Part shown: positions 50,528 to 59,222 of the stretch, piece by piece
Layout of the letters: each line of letters starts with the position of its first letter
How positions within the stretch are numbered: the stretch's first letter is position 1
Assembly: GCF_006516955.1 (NCBI RefSeq)
Contig: NZ_VHLG01000001.1
Coordinates: forward strand, 620,001 to 684,000
Direction of reading: 5' to 3'
DNA length: 64,000 bases
Source: Martelella alba
GTDB lineage: Bacteria > Pseudomonadota > Alphaproteobacteria > Rhizobiales > Rhizobiaceae
Position numbers and translations under genes: made by a program
Notes under the pieces: model-generated
Databases searched by the model: none
Told to the model about the DNA's origin: nothing
What the model saw: only the letters and a program-made list of their open reading frames with translations

Positions 50528-51772
50528 ATGACTGAAAACACAGCCGCCGCTGCAAGGCCAACCATGTCCAAATGGGAGGTCGTGGTGATGATGGCATTCC
50601 TGATGGCGCTCAACGCGCTCGCCATCGACATCATGCTGCCCGGCCTTCAGCAGATCGGCGCCTCGCTCGGCGTTGAGGATGAAAACAGCCGGCAGTTCAT
50701 CGTTACCGCCTATGTGCTTGGCATGGGCTTCGCCCAGCTGTTTTTCGGTCCGCTTTCCGACCGTTTCGGCCGCAAGCTGCCGCTTCTGGCCGGCATTATT
50801 ATCTATCTGGCCGGATCACTAACGGCGGCGATTGTGCCGAGCTTCACGATGATGCTGGTGATCCGCTTTATTCAGGGCGTCGGCTCCGCCTCCACCCGCG
50901 TCATCTCCATCTCCATCGTCCGTGACCTCTATGGCGGCCGCAAGATGGCCGAGGTCATGTCGCTGGTGATGATGGTCTTCATGATCATTCCGATCCTGGC
51001 GCCGACCATCGGCCAGTCGATCCTGTTCGTCGGCGAATGGCATCTCATCTTTCTGTTTCTGGCGCTTTTTTCGGCGGCGATGTTCCTGTGGGTTCTGATC
51101 CGGCTGCCCGAGACGCTCAATCCGAGAGATGTGCGTGAATTCAGTGTTGCCTCGGTGGCGCGCGGTTTCATCATGGTTCTGTCAAACCGCACCGCAGCGC
51201 TCTACATTCTGGCGGCAACCCTCATTCAGGGCTGCATGTTCGGCTATATCACCTCCGCCCAGCAGATCTACATCGAGGTGTTCGGCATCGGCACGCTGTT
51301 CCCGATCGCCTTTGCCGGGATTGGCGTCGTCATGTCCGCATCGGCGCTTGCCAATTCGCGCATGGTTGGCAAATTCGGCATGCGCCGCCTGTCACAGACA
51401 GCCTTGATCGGTTTCGTCGCCACGATGGCGCTCTGGCTGGTCCTCGATCTCGCCTTTGACGGGCACATGCCGTTCGTTCTGTTCTACGCGCTGTTTGCGA
51501 TCGGCTGGTTCCAGTATGGCTGGCTCGGCGCCAACATCAACACCATGGCAATGGAACCGCTCGGTCACATCGCCGGCATCGGCTCTTCAGTCCTCGGCTT
51601 TACCGGCACGGCGGGATCCGCCCTGCTTGGGTCGCTGGTCGGCCTGTCCTTCAACGGCACGACAACACCGCTGATCACCGGCTTTTTCTGCTTTGGCCTG
51701 GCCACGCTTGTGGTGGTGGTGATCGCCGAGCGCGGCAAGCTGTTCCAGCCGCATAACCCGGCGGCAGAATAA
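50528..51772 (+). CDS. Bcr/CflA-type MFS drug exporter, second copy
   Basis: A second 12-TM exporter of 414 aa, starting at the ATG at 50528 with AGGA upstream. Motif A is GPLSDRFGRKLPLLAG. The N-terminal half and the C-terminal TM11-12 block (LLGSLVGLSFNGTTTP) are very close to the first copy, while the central part differs more. The arrangement indicates tandem duplication followed by divergence. A terminator lies between the two genes, so they may respond to different signals. The next feature downstream is a palindromic repeat. Confidence 0.9.
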   Translation: MTENTAAAARPTMSKWEVVVMMAFLMALNALAIDIMLPGLQQIGASLGVEDENSRQFIVTAYVLGMGFAQLFFGPLSDRFGRKLPLLAGIIIYLAGSLTAAIVPSFTMMLVIRFIQGVGSASTRVISISIVRDLYGGRKMAEVMSLVMMVFMIIPILAPTIGQSILFVGEWHLIFLFLALFSAAMFLWVLIRLPETLNPRDVREFSVASVARGFIMVLSNRTAALYILAATLIQGCMFGYITSAQQIYIEVFGIGTLFPIAFAGIGVVMSASALANSRMVGKFGMRRLSQTALIGFVATMALWLVLDLAFDGHMPFVLFYALFAIGWFQYGWLGANINTMAMEPLGHIAGIGSSVLGFTGTAGSALLGSLVGLSFNGTTTPLITGFFCFGLATLVVVVIAERGKLFQPHNPAAE

Positions 51773-51781
51773 AAAATCGCT

Positions 51782-52027
51782 GCCATCGCGGCGGCGGCCC
51801 AGACTGTTGGCAAACCTCTCCTCTTCTTCGGGCGTCATGCCTGTGCTTGGTCCACAGGCATCCAGCCGACGCGCGTCTGCGCGGCGAAAGAACTTCTCGA
51901 TTGAATGCCTTATAAATCTGGATCCCCGTGACAAGCACGGGGATGACGACGGAGGGAGGCGCTACTCCACCTCCAACATGCAATCTGAATGACTTTGTCA
52001 GCAGCCTGAAGCCGCCGCCGCCATGGC
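51782..52027. repeat. Palindromic interspersed repeat, copy 2 (RIME/MITE-like)
   Basis: A roughly 245-bp element between an exporter gene and the convergent IMPase gene. Its imperfect terminal inverted repeats of about 33 bp run from GCCATCGCGGCGGCGGCCCAG (51783 on) and invert at 51994-52027. The inner 200 bp match copy 1 at 21211-21474, including TGTGCTTGGTCCACAGGCAT and GGATCCCCGTG. The tips differ (GGCGGC repeats here, CGACGCGGATGCG in copy 1). No ORF. Confidence 0.85.
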
Positions 52028-52095
52028 CGCGGCCTTTTCGTCTCTGAACCGCAGTTTCGCCCGACGCATTGGCCGCCAGGGTGCATGCCTGGGGG

Positions 52096-52923
52096 CTAAA
52101 GCGTAAAGACCTTCTGGCGCAGTTCCTGCCAGCTTTCCCTGTCCGGCGCCCCAAGCAGACCGCCTTCGATATGCGATGGCAAATAGGGCGAACCATCATA
52201 GCGGGCGATATAGGCACCGGCCTCCTGCCCCATCAAAACACCCGCCAGGTGGTCCCAGGGCATGATCTTGAAATAGGTGAAGAAGTGCAGCCCGCCCGAG
52301 GCAAAGGCGCGATACTCAACGGCAGCGCAGCGATAGCTCGCGGCGAAGCGCACCTTGGCAAGATTGGCCAGCAGGCCGGCGCGCTCATCGCCCGGCATGA
52401 AGGCGATGGATGCGGCACCAAGCATCTGCTCAAGCGGCACGGGGTCAGCGACCTTCATGCGCTGGGCTGTACCGTCGGCGCGCTTCAGCCAGGTACCGCT
52501 CCCCTTTTCGGCCATCATGAAATCATCGCCCATCGGGTCATAGATCAGGCCCGCAACGGTCTCGCCCTTTTCGACGATCGCCATCATGACGCCATAGGCG
52601 GAAATGCCATTGGCGAAATTGAACGTGCCGTCGATCGGATCGACGACAACGGCAAGTTCGGCATCCTGCAGCTTTTCGAGCAGTGACGGATCGGCGGCAA
52701 CACCTTCTTCGCCGACGAAACTGGCACCGGGCAGGATCTTAGCGACACCCGCCTTGATCACCCGTTCAGCGCCGGTATCGGCCACGGTGACCAGATCGCT
52801 CGGCTCAGACTTTTCGGCGACCTCGTCCGTTGCAAGTCTGCGGAAACGCGGCAGGATCTCTTCTCTGGCCGCACGGCGCATCAGCGCCGAAAGCTGATCG
52901 AGTGTGTCGGATGTGATCGTCAT
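52096..52923 (-). CDS. Inositol monophosphatase family protein
   Basis: This Mg-dependent phosphatase of the IMPase/FBPase/CysQ superfamily has 275 aa from the ATG at 52923 (MTITSDTLDQ). Metal-binding motifs are visible: GEEGVAADP (Glu), DPIDGTFNFANG (the DPIDGT signature) and PWDHLAGVLMGQEAGA. The substrate (myo-inositol-1-phosphate, histidinol phosphate or another) cannot be told from sequence; similar rhizobial genes sit next to rpsD. It is divergent from rpsD and convergent with the second MFS gene. Confidence 0.88.
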   Translation of the reverse strand: MTITSDTLDQLSALMRRAAREEILPRFRRLATDEVAEKSEPSDLVTVADTGAERVIKAGVAKILPGASFVGEEGVAADPSLLEKLQDAELAVVVDPIDGTFNFANGISAYGVMMAIVEKGETVAGLIYDPMGDDFMMAEKGSGTWLKRADGTAQRMKVADPVPLEQMLGAASIAFMPGDERAGLLANLAKVRFAASYRCAAVEYRAFASGGLHFFTYFKIMPWDHLAGVLMGQEAGAYIARYDGSPYLPSHIEGGLLGAPDRESWQELRQKVFTL

Positions 52924-53046
52924 CGGAAAAACCCTTTGCTTGAAATTGATGGAAGCTTTATGCCTCCCGGCGCAGCGTCCGTCCACGCTTAAGCGGCAGA
53001 AATGGCGCGCAATCGCGGATTAACCCCGTCTGTCGCCCCGGGCGAG

Positions 53047-53075
53047 TTGACAATTCGGCCGATCCCGACTATGTC
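53047..53075 (+). promoter_or_regulatory. Promoter of rpsD
   Basis: TTGACA (53047-53052), a 17-bp spacer and TATGTC (53070-53075) form a near-consensus housekeeping promoter. It implies a leader of about 170 nt before the rpsD ATG. Confidence 0.65.
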
Positions 53076-53081
53076 CGCCCG

Positions 53082-53251
53082 AACGCTGGCTGTAGCTGGC
53101 GTCTTAACTGACATGTCCCGTGGTTTTCCGGGCGCTTTCGATCCGTGAAAACCTGTCAGGCCTATTCCGAAAGGACAGGCCAGAGGAGGGCGTGTTTCCT
53201 TCCATGCCGGTTCGATACGGGCCGGCTGAACACTTTTGATAAGGAAATACG
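53082..53251 (+). promoter_or_regulatory. Long 5' leader of rpsD
   Basis: About 170 nt with pairing potential, for example CCTGTC (53152-53157) with GACAGG (near 53173-53179). Ribosomal protein S4 represses its own operon through a leader structure in enterobacteria and Bacillus; whether this stand-alone rpsD does the same is an inference. Confidence 0.35.
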
Positions 53252-53869
53252 ATGAGCAAGCGCGAATCGTCCAAGCATAAAATTGACCGCCGTATGGGCG
53301 AAAACATCTGGGGCCGTCCGAAGTCCCCGGTGAACCGCCGCGAATATGGCCCCGGCCAGCATGGCCAGCGCCGCAAGGGCAAGCTGTCGGACTTCGGTGT
53401 GCAGCTGCGCGCCAAGCAGAAGCTGAAGGGCTATTACGGCGAGCTGCGTGAAAAGCAGTTCCACGCAATCTTCGTTGAAGCCAACCGCCGCAAGGGTGAC
53501 ACCGGTGAAAACCTGGTCGGCCTGCTGGAAAGCCGCCTCGACGCCATCGTTTACCGCGCCAAGTTCGTGCCGACGGTCTTTGCAGCCCGTCAGTTCGTCA
53601 ACCACGGCCACGTTACCGTCAACGGTACCCGCGTCAACATCGGTTCCTACCGCTGCAAGCCGGGCGACGTTATCGAAATCCGTGAGCGCTCCAAGCAGCT
53701 TGCTTCCGTTCTTGAAGCCACCCAGCTCGCAGAACGCGATGTTCCGGATTACGTTGAAGTTGACCACAACAAGATGGTTGCGACCTTCGTACGGGTTCCG
53801 GCTCTTGCCGACATCCCCTACGCGGTCATCATGGAACCGAATCTGGTCGTCGAATTCTATTCGCGCTGA
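53252..53869 (+). CDS. rpsD: 30S ribosomal protein S4
   Basis: S4 nucleates 30S assembly by binding 16S rRNA. The 205-aa product starts at the ATG at 53252 behind TAAGGAAA. The N-terminal region ([19 protein letters not shown]) and the S4 RNA-binding domain ([34 protein letters not shown], split near residues 90-125) are typical. It lacks the zinc-binding cysteines of some S4 proteins. The gene stands alone with its own promoter and terminator rather than in the alpha operon. Confidence 0.97.
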   Translation: MSKRESSKHKIDRRMGENIWGRPKSPVNRREYGPGQHGQRRKGKLSDFGVQLRAKQKLKGYYGELREKQFHAIFVEANRRKGDTGENLVGLLESRLDAIVYRAKFVPTVFAARQFVNHGHVTVNGTRVNIGSYRCKPGDVIEIRERSKQLASVLEATQLAERDVPDYVEVDHNKMVATFVRVPALADIPYAVIMEPNLVVEFYSR

Positions 53870-53892
53870 TTTCTTCAGCAACCGATTTGTGG

Positions 53893-53918
53893 AAAGCCGC
53901 CCCTCCGGGCGGCTTTTT
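53893..53918 (+). terminator. Rho-independent terminator of rpsD
   Basis: AAAGCCGCCC-CTCC-GGGCGGC-TTTTT, a perfect GC-rich stem with 4-nt loop and T run, 24 bp past the stop. Confidence 0.93.
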
Positions 53919-53979
53919 CAGTTTCCAGCTCTGCGCTCCTGCGCAATGATCGGCCGGACGCGAACCCCGGGAGCATCGC

Positions 53980-54906
53980 ATGGATCTTCAACATCTGGTC
54001 GATGATATCGTTGGCGAATTGTCGCCACGCCTCGGTGAAGGTGCGGTCGCCAACTACATTCCAGAACTCGCCAAGGTCGACCCGATGCAGCTCGGGATCG
54101 CCATCACCACGGTTGACGGAACCACCTATCGCGCCGGCGATGCAGATATCTCCTTCTCGATCCAGAGTATTTCCAAGGTCTTCATGCTGACGCTGGCTCT
54201 CGGCAAGACTGGCGAAGCGATCTGGAAACGGGTTGGACGCGAACCTTCGGGCTCGGCCTTCAATTCGATTGTCCAGCTGGAACATGAACACGGCATTCCG
54301 CGCAATCCCTTCATCAATGCCGGCGCCATCGTTGTCACCGACATTGTGCTTGCCGGTCACAAGCCGCGCGAAGCCATTGGCGAATTCCTGCATTTCATGC
54401 GGTTCCTGGCCGATGACGAAACCATCGTCATCGATGAGAAAGTGGCCCGCTCGGAGCAGCATACCGGCTTTCGCAATTTCGCGCTCGGCGACTTCATGCG
54501 TTCCTTCGGCAATCTCGTCCACCCGACCGAGCTGACCCTCGGCGTCTATTTTCATCAATGCGCACTGGCGATGAACTGCGTTCAGCTCTCCCATGCCGGG
54601 CTATTCCTCGCCAATCGCGGCACCAATCCGATCACCGGCCTATCGGTTGTCTCGCCGCGCAGGGCACGCCGCATCAATGCGCTGATGCTGACCTGTGGCC
54701 ATTATGACGGATCGGGTGATTTCGCCTATCGTGTCGGTCTGCCAGGCAAGTCGGGCGTCGGCGGCGGCATTCTCGCAATTGCGCCTGGCAAGGCCTCGAT
54801 TGCGGTCTGGTCACCCGGCCTCAACGAAGTCGGCAATTCCGCCCTTGGTGCCGATGCGCTGGAAATGCTGGCCGCGCGCACCGGCTGGTCGGTATTCGGC
54901 ACTTGA
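53980..54906 (+). CDS. glsA: Glutaminase A
   Basis: This serine-dependent glutaminase hydrolyses glutamine to glutamate and ammonia. The 308-aa product starts at the ATG at 53980 behind GGGAG. The catalytic SxxK motif is in [10 protein letters not shown] (Ser63, Lys66). Other family blocks are [11 protein letters not shown] and [14 protein letters not shown]. It lies 57 bp upstream of ttcA on the same strand. Length is normal. Confidence 0.94.
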   Translation: MDLQHLVDDIVGELSPRLGEGAVANYIPELAKVDPMQLGIAITTVDGTTYRAGDADISFSIQSISKVFMLTLALGKTGEAIWKRVGREPSGSAFNSIVQLEHEHGIPRNPFINAGAIVVTDIVLAGHKPREAIGEFLHFMRFLADDETIVIDEKVARSEQHTGFRNFALGDFMRSFGNLVHPTELTLGVYFHQCALAMNCVQLSHAGLFLANRGTNPITGLSVVSPRRARRINALMLTCGHYDGSGDFAYRVGLPGKSGVGGGILAIAPGKASIAVWSPGLNEVGNSALGADALEMLAARTGWSVFGT

Positions 54907-54963
54907 TCTTGACGCTCTGACAGGGCATTTGCCTCGATGAGAAAAGCGACGGCGGAGTGAAGC

Positions 54964-55851
54964 ATGGACCTGATGACGCAAATCGATGGAAGCGGCGAGA
55001 GTGAAGACGGCAGTTCACCGGCCATCTTTGCCGATGCGCCCTCTTCCGTCTCTTTCAACAAGCTGCGCAAGCGGCTGATCCGCCAGGTTCGTCAGGCAAT
55101 TGCTGATTTCGACATGCTTAAAGGCCAGAAGCGCTGGCTGGTAGCGCTTTCCGGCGGCAAGGACAGCTACGGGCTGCTTGCCGTGCTGATGGATCTGAAA
55201 TGGCGTGGCCTCTTGCCGGTCGAGCTTGTTGCCTGCAATCTCGATCAGGGCCAGCCGAATTATCCAAAGCATATTCTGCCGGACTATCTGGAAAAGATCG
55301 GTGTGCGCTACCGGATCGAATATCAGGATACCTATTCGATCGTCACCGACAAGCTCGCCCCCGGCTCGACCTATTGCTCGCTTTGCTCAAGGCTGAGGCG
55401 CGGCCATCTCTATCGCGTCGCCCGCGAAGAAGGCTGCGATGCGCTGGTGCTCGGCCATCACCGTGAAGACATTCTCGAAACCTTCTTCATGAACCTGTTT
55501 CATGGCGGCAAGCTTGCCACCATGCCGGCCAAGCTCCTGAACGACGAAGGCGATCTGATGGTATTGCGTCCGCTCGCCTATGCGGCGGAAGACGATCTCG
55601 CCAAATTCGCCGAAGCCATGACATTCCCGATCATTCCCTGCGACCTCTGCGGCTCGCAGGACGGTTTGCAGCGCAATGCGATGAAGGCAATGCTCGCCGA
55701 TATGGAAGCCCGCATGCCCGGCCGCAAGGAGGTCATGCTGCGCGCACTCGGCCACGCCAATCCCTCGCATCTGCTCGATCCGAAAATCTTCGATTTTTCA
55801 GCGCTGACAACTGAAAAGGCCGCTGGAAGCCCCCTTTCCGACCGCGAGTGA
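54964..55851 (+). CDS. ttcA: tRNA 2-thiocytidine biosynthesis protein TtcA
   Basis: TtcA is an Fe-S, ATP-dependent enzyme that thiolates cytidine-32 of certain tRNAs. The 295-aa product has the PP-loop [10 protein letters not shown] (about residues 62-71). The CxxC cluster motif is in [11 protein letters not shown] and a further cluster Cys lies in [14 protein letters not shown]. It starts 57 bp after glsA. In this group it is a member of the TtcA type with central CxxC motifs. It converges with the zeta-toxin-family gene, 9 bp apart. Confidence 0.93.
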   Translation: MDLMTQIDGSGESEDGSSPAIFADAPSSVSFNKLRKRLIRQVRQAIADFDMLKGQKRWLVALSGGKDSYGLLAVLMDLKWRGLLPVELVACNLDQGQPNYPKHILPDYLEKIGVRYRIEYQDTYSIVTDKLAPGSTYCSLCSRLRRGHLYRVAREEGCDALVLGHHREDILETFFMNLFHGGKLATMPAKLLNDEGDLMVLRPLAYAAEDDLAKFAEAMTFPIIPCDLCGSQDGLQRNAMKAMLADMEARMPGRKEVMLRALGHANPSHLLDPKIFDFSALTTEKAAGSPLSDRE

Positions 55852-55860
55852 TCTGCGCGG

Positions 55861-56853
55861 CTATCGCGCCTGATATGAGCCGCCAAGGTCCGGCAAGGCA
55901 TCAAAGAGCGAACGATATTCCCGCGGGGTGATTTCGCGATCCACCAGGTTCACGAACATCTGGCGAAATGCCGCACTGTTGCTTTTGAAATTTTCGCTTT
56001 CAAAATGAATCCCGTTTCGGTCGAGTATGACCGCACGGCGAATCTGGTCTGCCAGTTTCAGCGCGTGAAGCTCGGAAATGCAGTTGCGATACAGCGCAAA
56101 CCGCTCTCGATTGCCGGCATCGGTCTGCTTTCGCGGCCCATCCTGATGCGTATTCTTGAACCCATCCGGCGCTGCCGCCAGCGCGGCGCGCTGTTTCTCG
56201 TAGCGCACGTAAGTCGATAGCCGGCTGATTGTACCCGGTGTAGCAAGCACCCAGAGATCGACAGTCTTGAACCGTTCGCCCAGCATTTTCGGAAGCTGCC
56301 GTTCAGCACTGTCTCGTGGCAGCGTATGTTCGAACACGACATTGCGTCCCTCCGCGACTGCGGCGTCAAGCACGGCCACGCGCATTGCACTGGCAAAGCC
56401 GTATACCTCCATCATCGCTGGATGGGAGAAAGGCGCATCATAGCCTTTGGTGGTCAGCTCATAATAATTCGGGTGATACGTCATCAGTGCGTCATTGCTG
56501 ACATTGACACACCCCTCAGTCCCGAAGCGTTGCCGGGCCAGATCCAAAGCAGACGATTTCCCGGCTCCGGGTTGCCCGGCAAGCAGCACGAAAGACGGCT
56601 TCTCAACGCGGCTGCTGCCGGCAAACAGATCCGGCTTGATACTATTTTCAAAAATGCCCTGCGCCTCATCCGGCGTGAGCTGGGTGAAGTTTCCGCCTTC
56701 CCCCGCTTTGACATTACCTGTTTCGAAGAAAGTCGGCTGTGAATGACAGCGTCTGATCCGCCGCGCAGCGCCACCACAATCCTGCGCAGACAACTGGCGT
56801 TCGCCGATCTGGCCACATGGCGGCCGATTTTGACCGTTCGGGATTGAAAACAT
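55861..56853 (-). CDS. Orphan zeta-toxin family kinase
   Basis: The core (about residues 57-240) is a P-loop kinase of the zeta-toxin family, which phosphorylates UDP-N-acetylglucosamine and blocks cell-wall synthesis. Walker A is LLAGQPGAGKSSAL (about 92-105). A basic-residue segment RNVVFEHTLPRDSAERQLP follows and fits the substrate-binding region, and STYVRYEKQR fits the lid. The first 55 residues are Cys- and Arg-rich and unlike the family, so the true start may be later than the ATG at 56853; no good ribosome-binding site decides it. No epsilon-type antitoxin gene was found on either side. It could be a chromosomal stand-alone kinase or a degraded toxin-antitoxin locus. Confidence 0.8.
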   Translation of the reverse strand: MFSIPNGQNRPPCGQIGERQLSAQDCGGAARRIRRCHSQPTFFETGNVKAGEGGNFTQLTPDEAQGIFENSIKPDLFAGSSRVEKPSFVLLAGQPGAGKSSALDLARQRFGTEGCVNVSNDALMTYHPNYYELTTKGYDAPFSHPAMMEVYGFASAMRVAVLDAAVAEGRNVVFEHTLPRDSAERQLPKMLGERFKTVDLWVLATPGTISRLSTYVRYEKQRAALAAAPDGFKNTHQDGPRKQTDAGNRERFALYRNCISELHALKLADQIRRAVILDRNGIHFESENFKSNSAAFRQMFVNLVDREITPREYRSLFDALPDLGGSYQAR

Positions 56854-57212
56854 TGAGGGCCTCTGTCAATTTTCGCAGCTTGTTTCAGGCCAGATGGATG
56901 GCAACAACGCCAAAATACCTGACGGAGGACAGATAACATCCGGTTCAGTTAAGATCTTATCGAAAATTATTTGCCGCACCGCATCACCGGCTGCAGCTAA
57001 GCCCCGTAGCCGCTTTTGAAACCAGATAGCCGGCGCATTTTTCGATGAGAAAACATTGCGTCTTGGGTCTGCTTTCGATCATTCCATTGTGACAGAACAA
57101 TTATTTATTTCGCCCGGCGTTAACAAAACAAACCGATTTGGACGCTTGAGCCTTGCCGTTTCCAATTTGCAATGCGAAAAAGCCGTAACCATCAAGCATT
57201 GGAGGTGACGAC
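56854..57212. other. Intergenic region between zeta-family gene and gnd
   Basis: About 360 bp of divergent upstream DNA, AT-rich in 56940-57140. No antitoxin-like ORF of normal composition was found in any frame. It must contain the gnd promoter. Confidence 0.5.
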
Positions 57213-58649
57213 GTGGAAAAGGCTGAAATCGGATTGATCGGGCTCGGTGTCATGGGCTCGAATCTCGCCCTTAACATCGCCGAAAAAGGCAACAAGATTG
57301 CCGTTTACAATCGCACCGTCGACAAGACACGCGCTTTTTATAACAATGCAGGCGCGCTTGCCGACCAGATCATCCCGACAGAGACCCTTTCGGATTTCGT
57401 GGCAGCCATTCGTCCGCCGCGTCCGATCATCATCATGATCAAGGCCGGTGAGGCCGTGGATCAGGAAATCGAAAAGCTGCGCCCCTATCTTGGTAACGGT
57501 GACATCCTCATCGATGCCGGCAACGCCAATTTCCACGATACGCGCCGCCGTTTCCAGGAGCTGGACGGCACCGGCCTGACCTTTATCGGGATGGGCGTAT
57601 CCGGTGGTGAAGAAGGTGCGCGCCACGGCCCCTCCATCATGGTTGGCGGTACAGAAGATTCCTACAAGCGTGTCGAGAAGGTCCTGACCTCGATCTCGGC
57701 CAAATATGCCGAAGATCCCTGCTGCGCATGGCTGGGTCCGGATGGTGCGGGCCATTTCGTCAAAACCGTCCATAACGGCATCGAATATGCCGACATGCAG
57801 ATGATTGCCGAGATCTACGGCGTCCTGCGTGACGGCCTGAAGATGAGCGCGCCTGAAATCGCCCATATCTTCGGCGAGTGGAACCACGGTCGCCTCAATT
57901 CCTTCCTGATCGAGATCACCGAGAAGGTGCTGCTGGCAACCGATCCGCATACCGGCGCACATATGCCGGATGTCATTGTTGATGCAGCAGGCCAGAAAGG
58001 CACCGGCCGCTGGTCGGTCATCGAGGCCCAGCAGCTTGCCATCCCGGCAACCGCCATTGAAGCCGCCGTTGCCGCGCGGTGCCTGTCTTCCATGCGTGAC
58101 GAACGCAAGGATGCAGAACATCTGTTCGGCAAGAACAATCTCGAATTTGCCATCGCCCCTGGCCCCTGGCTGAACAAGGATCTGGAACTGGCTTTGTTTG
58201 CCGCCAAGATCGCTGCATATGCACAGGGCTTTGCAGTCATGGCCGGCGCTTCGAAGGAATTCGGCTGGAACCTGCCAATGCCGGAAATTGCCCGCATCTG
58301 GCGCGCGGGCTGCATCATCCGCTCGCAGTTCCTCGATGAAATCACCAAGGCCTTCACCGAGACGCCGGATGTGCCGAACCTGATCGTCACGCCTGCCTTC
58401 TCGGCCATGGTCAAGGAAAGCCTGCCGTCGCTGCGCCGCATTGTTTCGGCTTCCACGGCCGCAGGAATTCCGGTTCCGGGCCTCGCCTCGGCGCTCACCT
58501 ATTTCGACGCCTATCGTCAGGGCCGCGGCACTGCCAACCTGATCCAGGCCCAGCGCGACTTCTTCGGCGCGCATGGCTTCGATCGCCTCGATGGTCTCGA
58601 CGTGCATCACGGCCCCTGGGGCTCGGGTGCCAGCGCCGAACGCGGCTGA
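57213..58649 (+). CDS. gnd: 6-phosphogluconate dehydrogenase (decarboxylating)
   Basis: This enzyme oxidises 6-phosphogluconate to ribulose 5-phosphate with NADP in the pentose phosphate pathway. The start is the GTG at 57213 (VEKAEIGLIG) with GGAGG 7 bp upstream, giving 478 aa. The Rossmann motif GLGVMGSNLA is at residues about 10-19, the AYNRT-type specificity loop is VYNRTVDK, and the catalytic lysine/asparagine lie in KTVHNGIEYADMQ. The GxGxxG and the length fit the long homodimeric form. It stands alone with a strong terminator. Confidence 0.95.
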   Translation: MEKAEIGLIGLGVMGSNLALNIAEKGNKIAVYNRTVDKTRAFYNNAGALADQIIPTETLSDFVAAIRPPRPIIIMIKAGEAVDQEIEKLRPYLGNGDILIDAGNANFHDTRRRFQELDGTGLTFIGMGVSGGEEGARHGPSIMVGGTEDSYKRVEKVLTSISAKYAEDPCCAWLGPDGAGHFVKTVHNGIEYADMQMIAEIYGVLRDGLKMSAPEIAHIFGEWNHGRLNSFLIEITEKVLLATDPHTGAHMPDVIVDAAGQKGTGRWSVIEAQQLAIPATAIEAAVAARCLSSMRDERKDAEHLFGKNNLEFAIAPGPWLNKDLELALFAAKIAAYAQGFAVMAGASKEFGWNLPMPEIARIWRAGCIIRSQFLDEITKAFTETPDVPNLIVTPAFSAMVKESLPSLRRIVSASTAAGIPVPGLASALTYFDAYRQGRGTANLIQAQRDFFGAHGFDRLDGLDVHHGPWGSGASAERG

Positions 58650-58673
58650 GCATTTCCCTATCAAAAGACATTG

Positions 58674-58702
58674 GCGGCGGCTGTTTCAGCCGCCGCTTTT
58701 TT
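58674..58702 (+). terminator. Rho-independent terminator of gnd
   Basis: GCGGCGGCTG (58674-58683) pairs perfectly with CAGCCGCCGC (58687-58696), followed by TTTTTT. Confidence 0.95.
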
Positions 58703-58830
58703 ATGCTTGCAGGTTTTTCGTTGACCATGACAGGTCATTTTCCGAAATTCGGTTCGTGAGACCTGCCGCATCGCCCGATTGCGGCAATCAACCCGTCGCG
58801 GCCCCTTACCCGCACTGACAGGAGATCCGG

Positions 58831-59181
58831 ATGCGGCACAGCCTGCCCCTCATCCTTATTGCAACCTCACTTGCCGGATGCACCCAGCGACCGGACAGGC
58901 TGGAGCCGATAGCCATCCCGCCATCGCAGTATCAGGACTTGAGCTGCGACGAGCTGACAAAGCTTTACACCGAGACACACGACAGGCTTGATCAGCTCGT
59001 CGCATCGCAAAACCAGGCGATTGTTGGGGATGTGCGGATTTTCGGCGCCAATATCGGCACAGTCACCAATCCGGAGAAACAAAATCTTTCCAGTGACATC
59101 CGCCTATCCATGGGGCGCGTGAACGCCATCGACTACACGATGCGCCGGAAAACCTGCACCCTGCCCAAGGGCGAAAGCTGA
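58831..59181 (+). CDS. Small lipoprotein, 116 aa
   Basis: The start is the ATG at 58831 behind CAGGAGAT. The signal peptide ends in the lipobox LAGC with Cys17 as lipidation site; residue 18 is Thr, so sorting to the outer membrane through Lol is expected. The mature part is polar with a helical segment (DELTKLYTETHDRLDQLVASQNQ). I do not recognise the family; it resembles metal/redox-type small lipoproteins only in size. It converges with a diguanylate cyclase gene. Confidence 0.85.
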   Translation: MRHSLPLILIATSLAGCTQRPDRLEPIAIPPSQYQDLSCDELTKLYTETHDRLDQLVASQNQAIVGDVRIFGANIGTVTNPEKQNLSSDIRLSMGRVNAIDYTMRRKTCTLPKGES

Positions 59182-59222
59182 TCGGCCTGCAGAGAGAGCG
59201 GGCAAATGTCACAATCAAGCCG

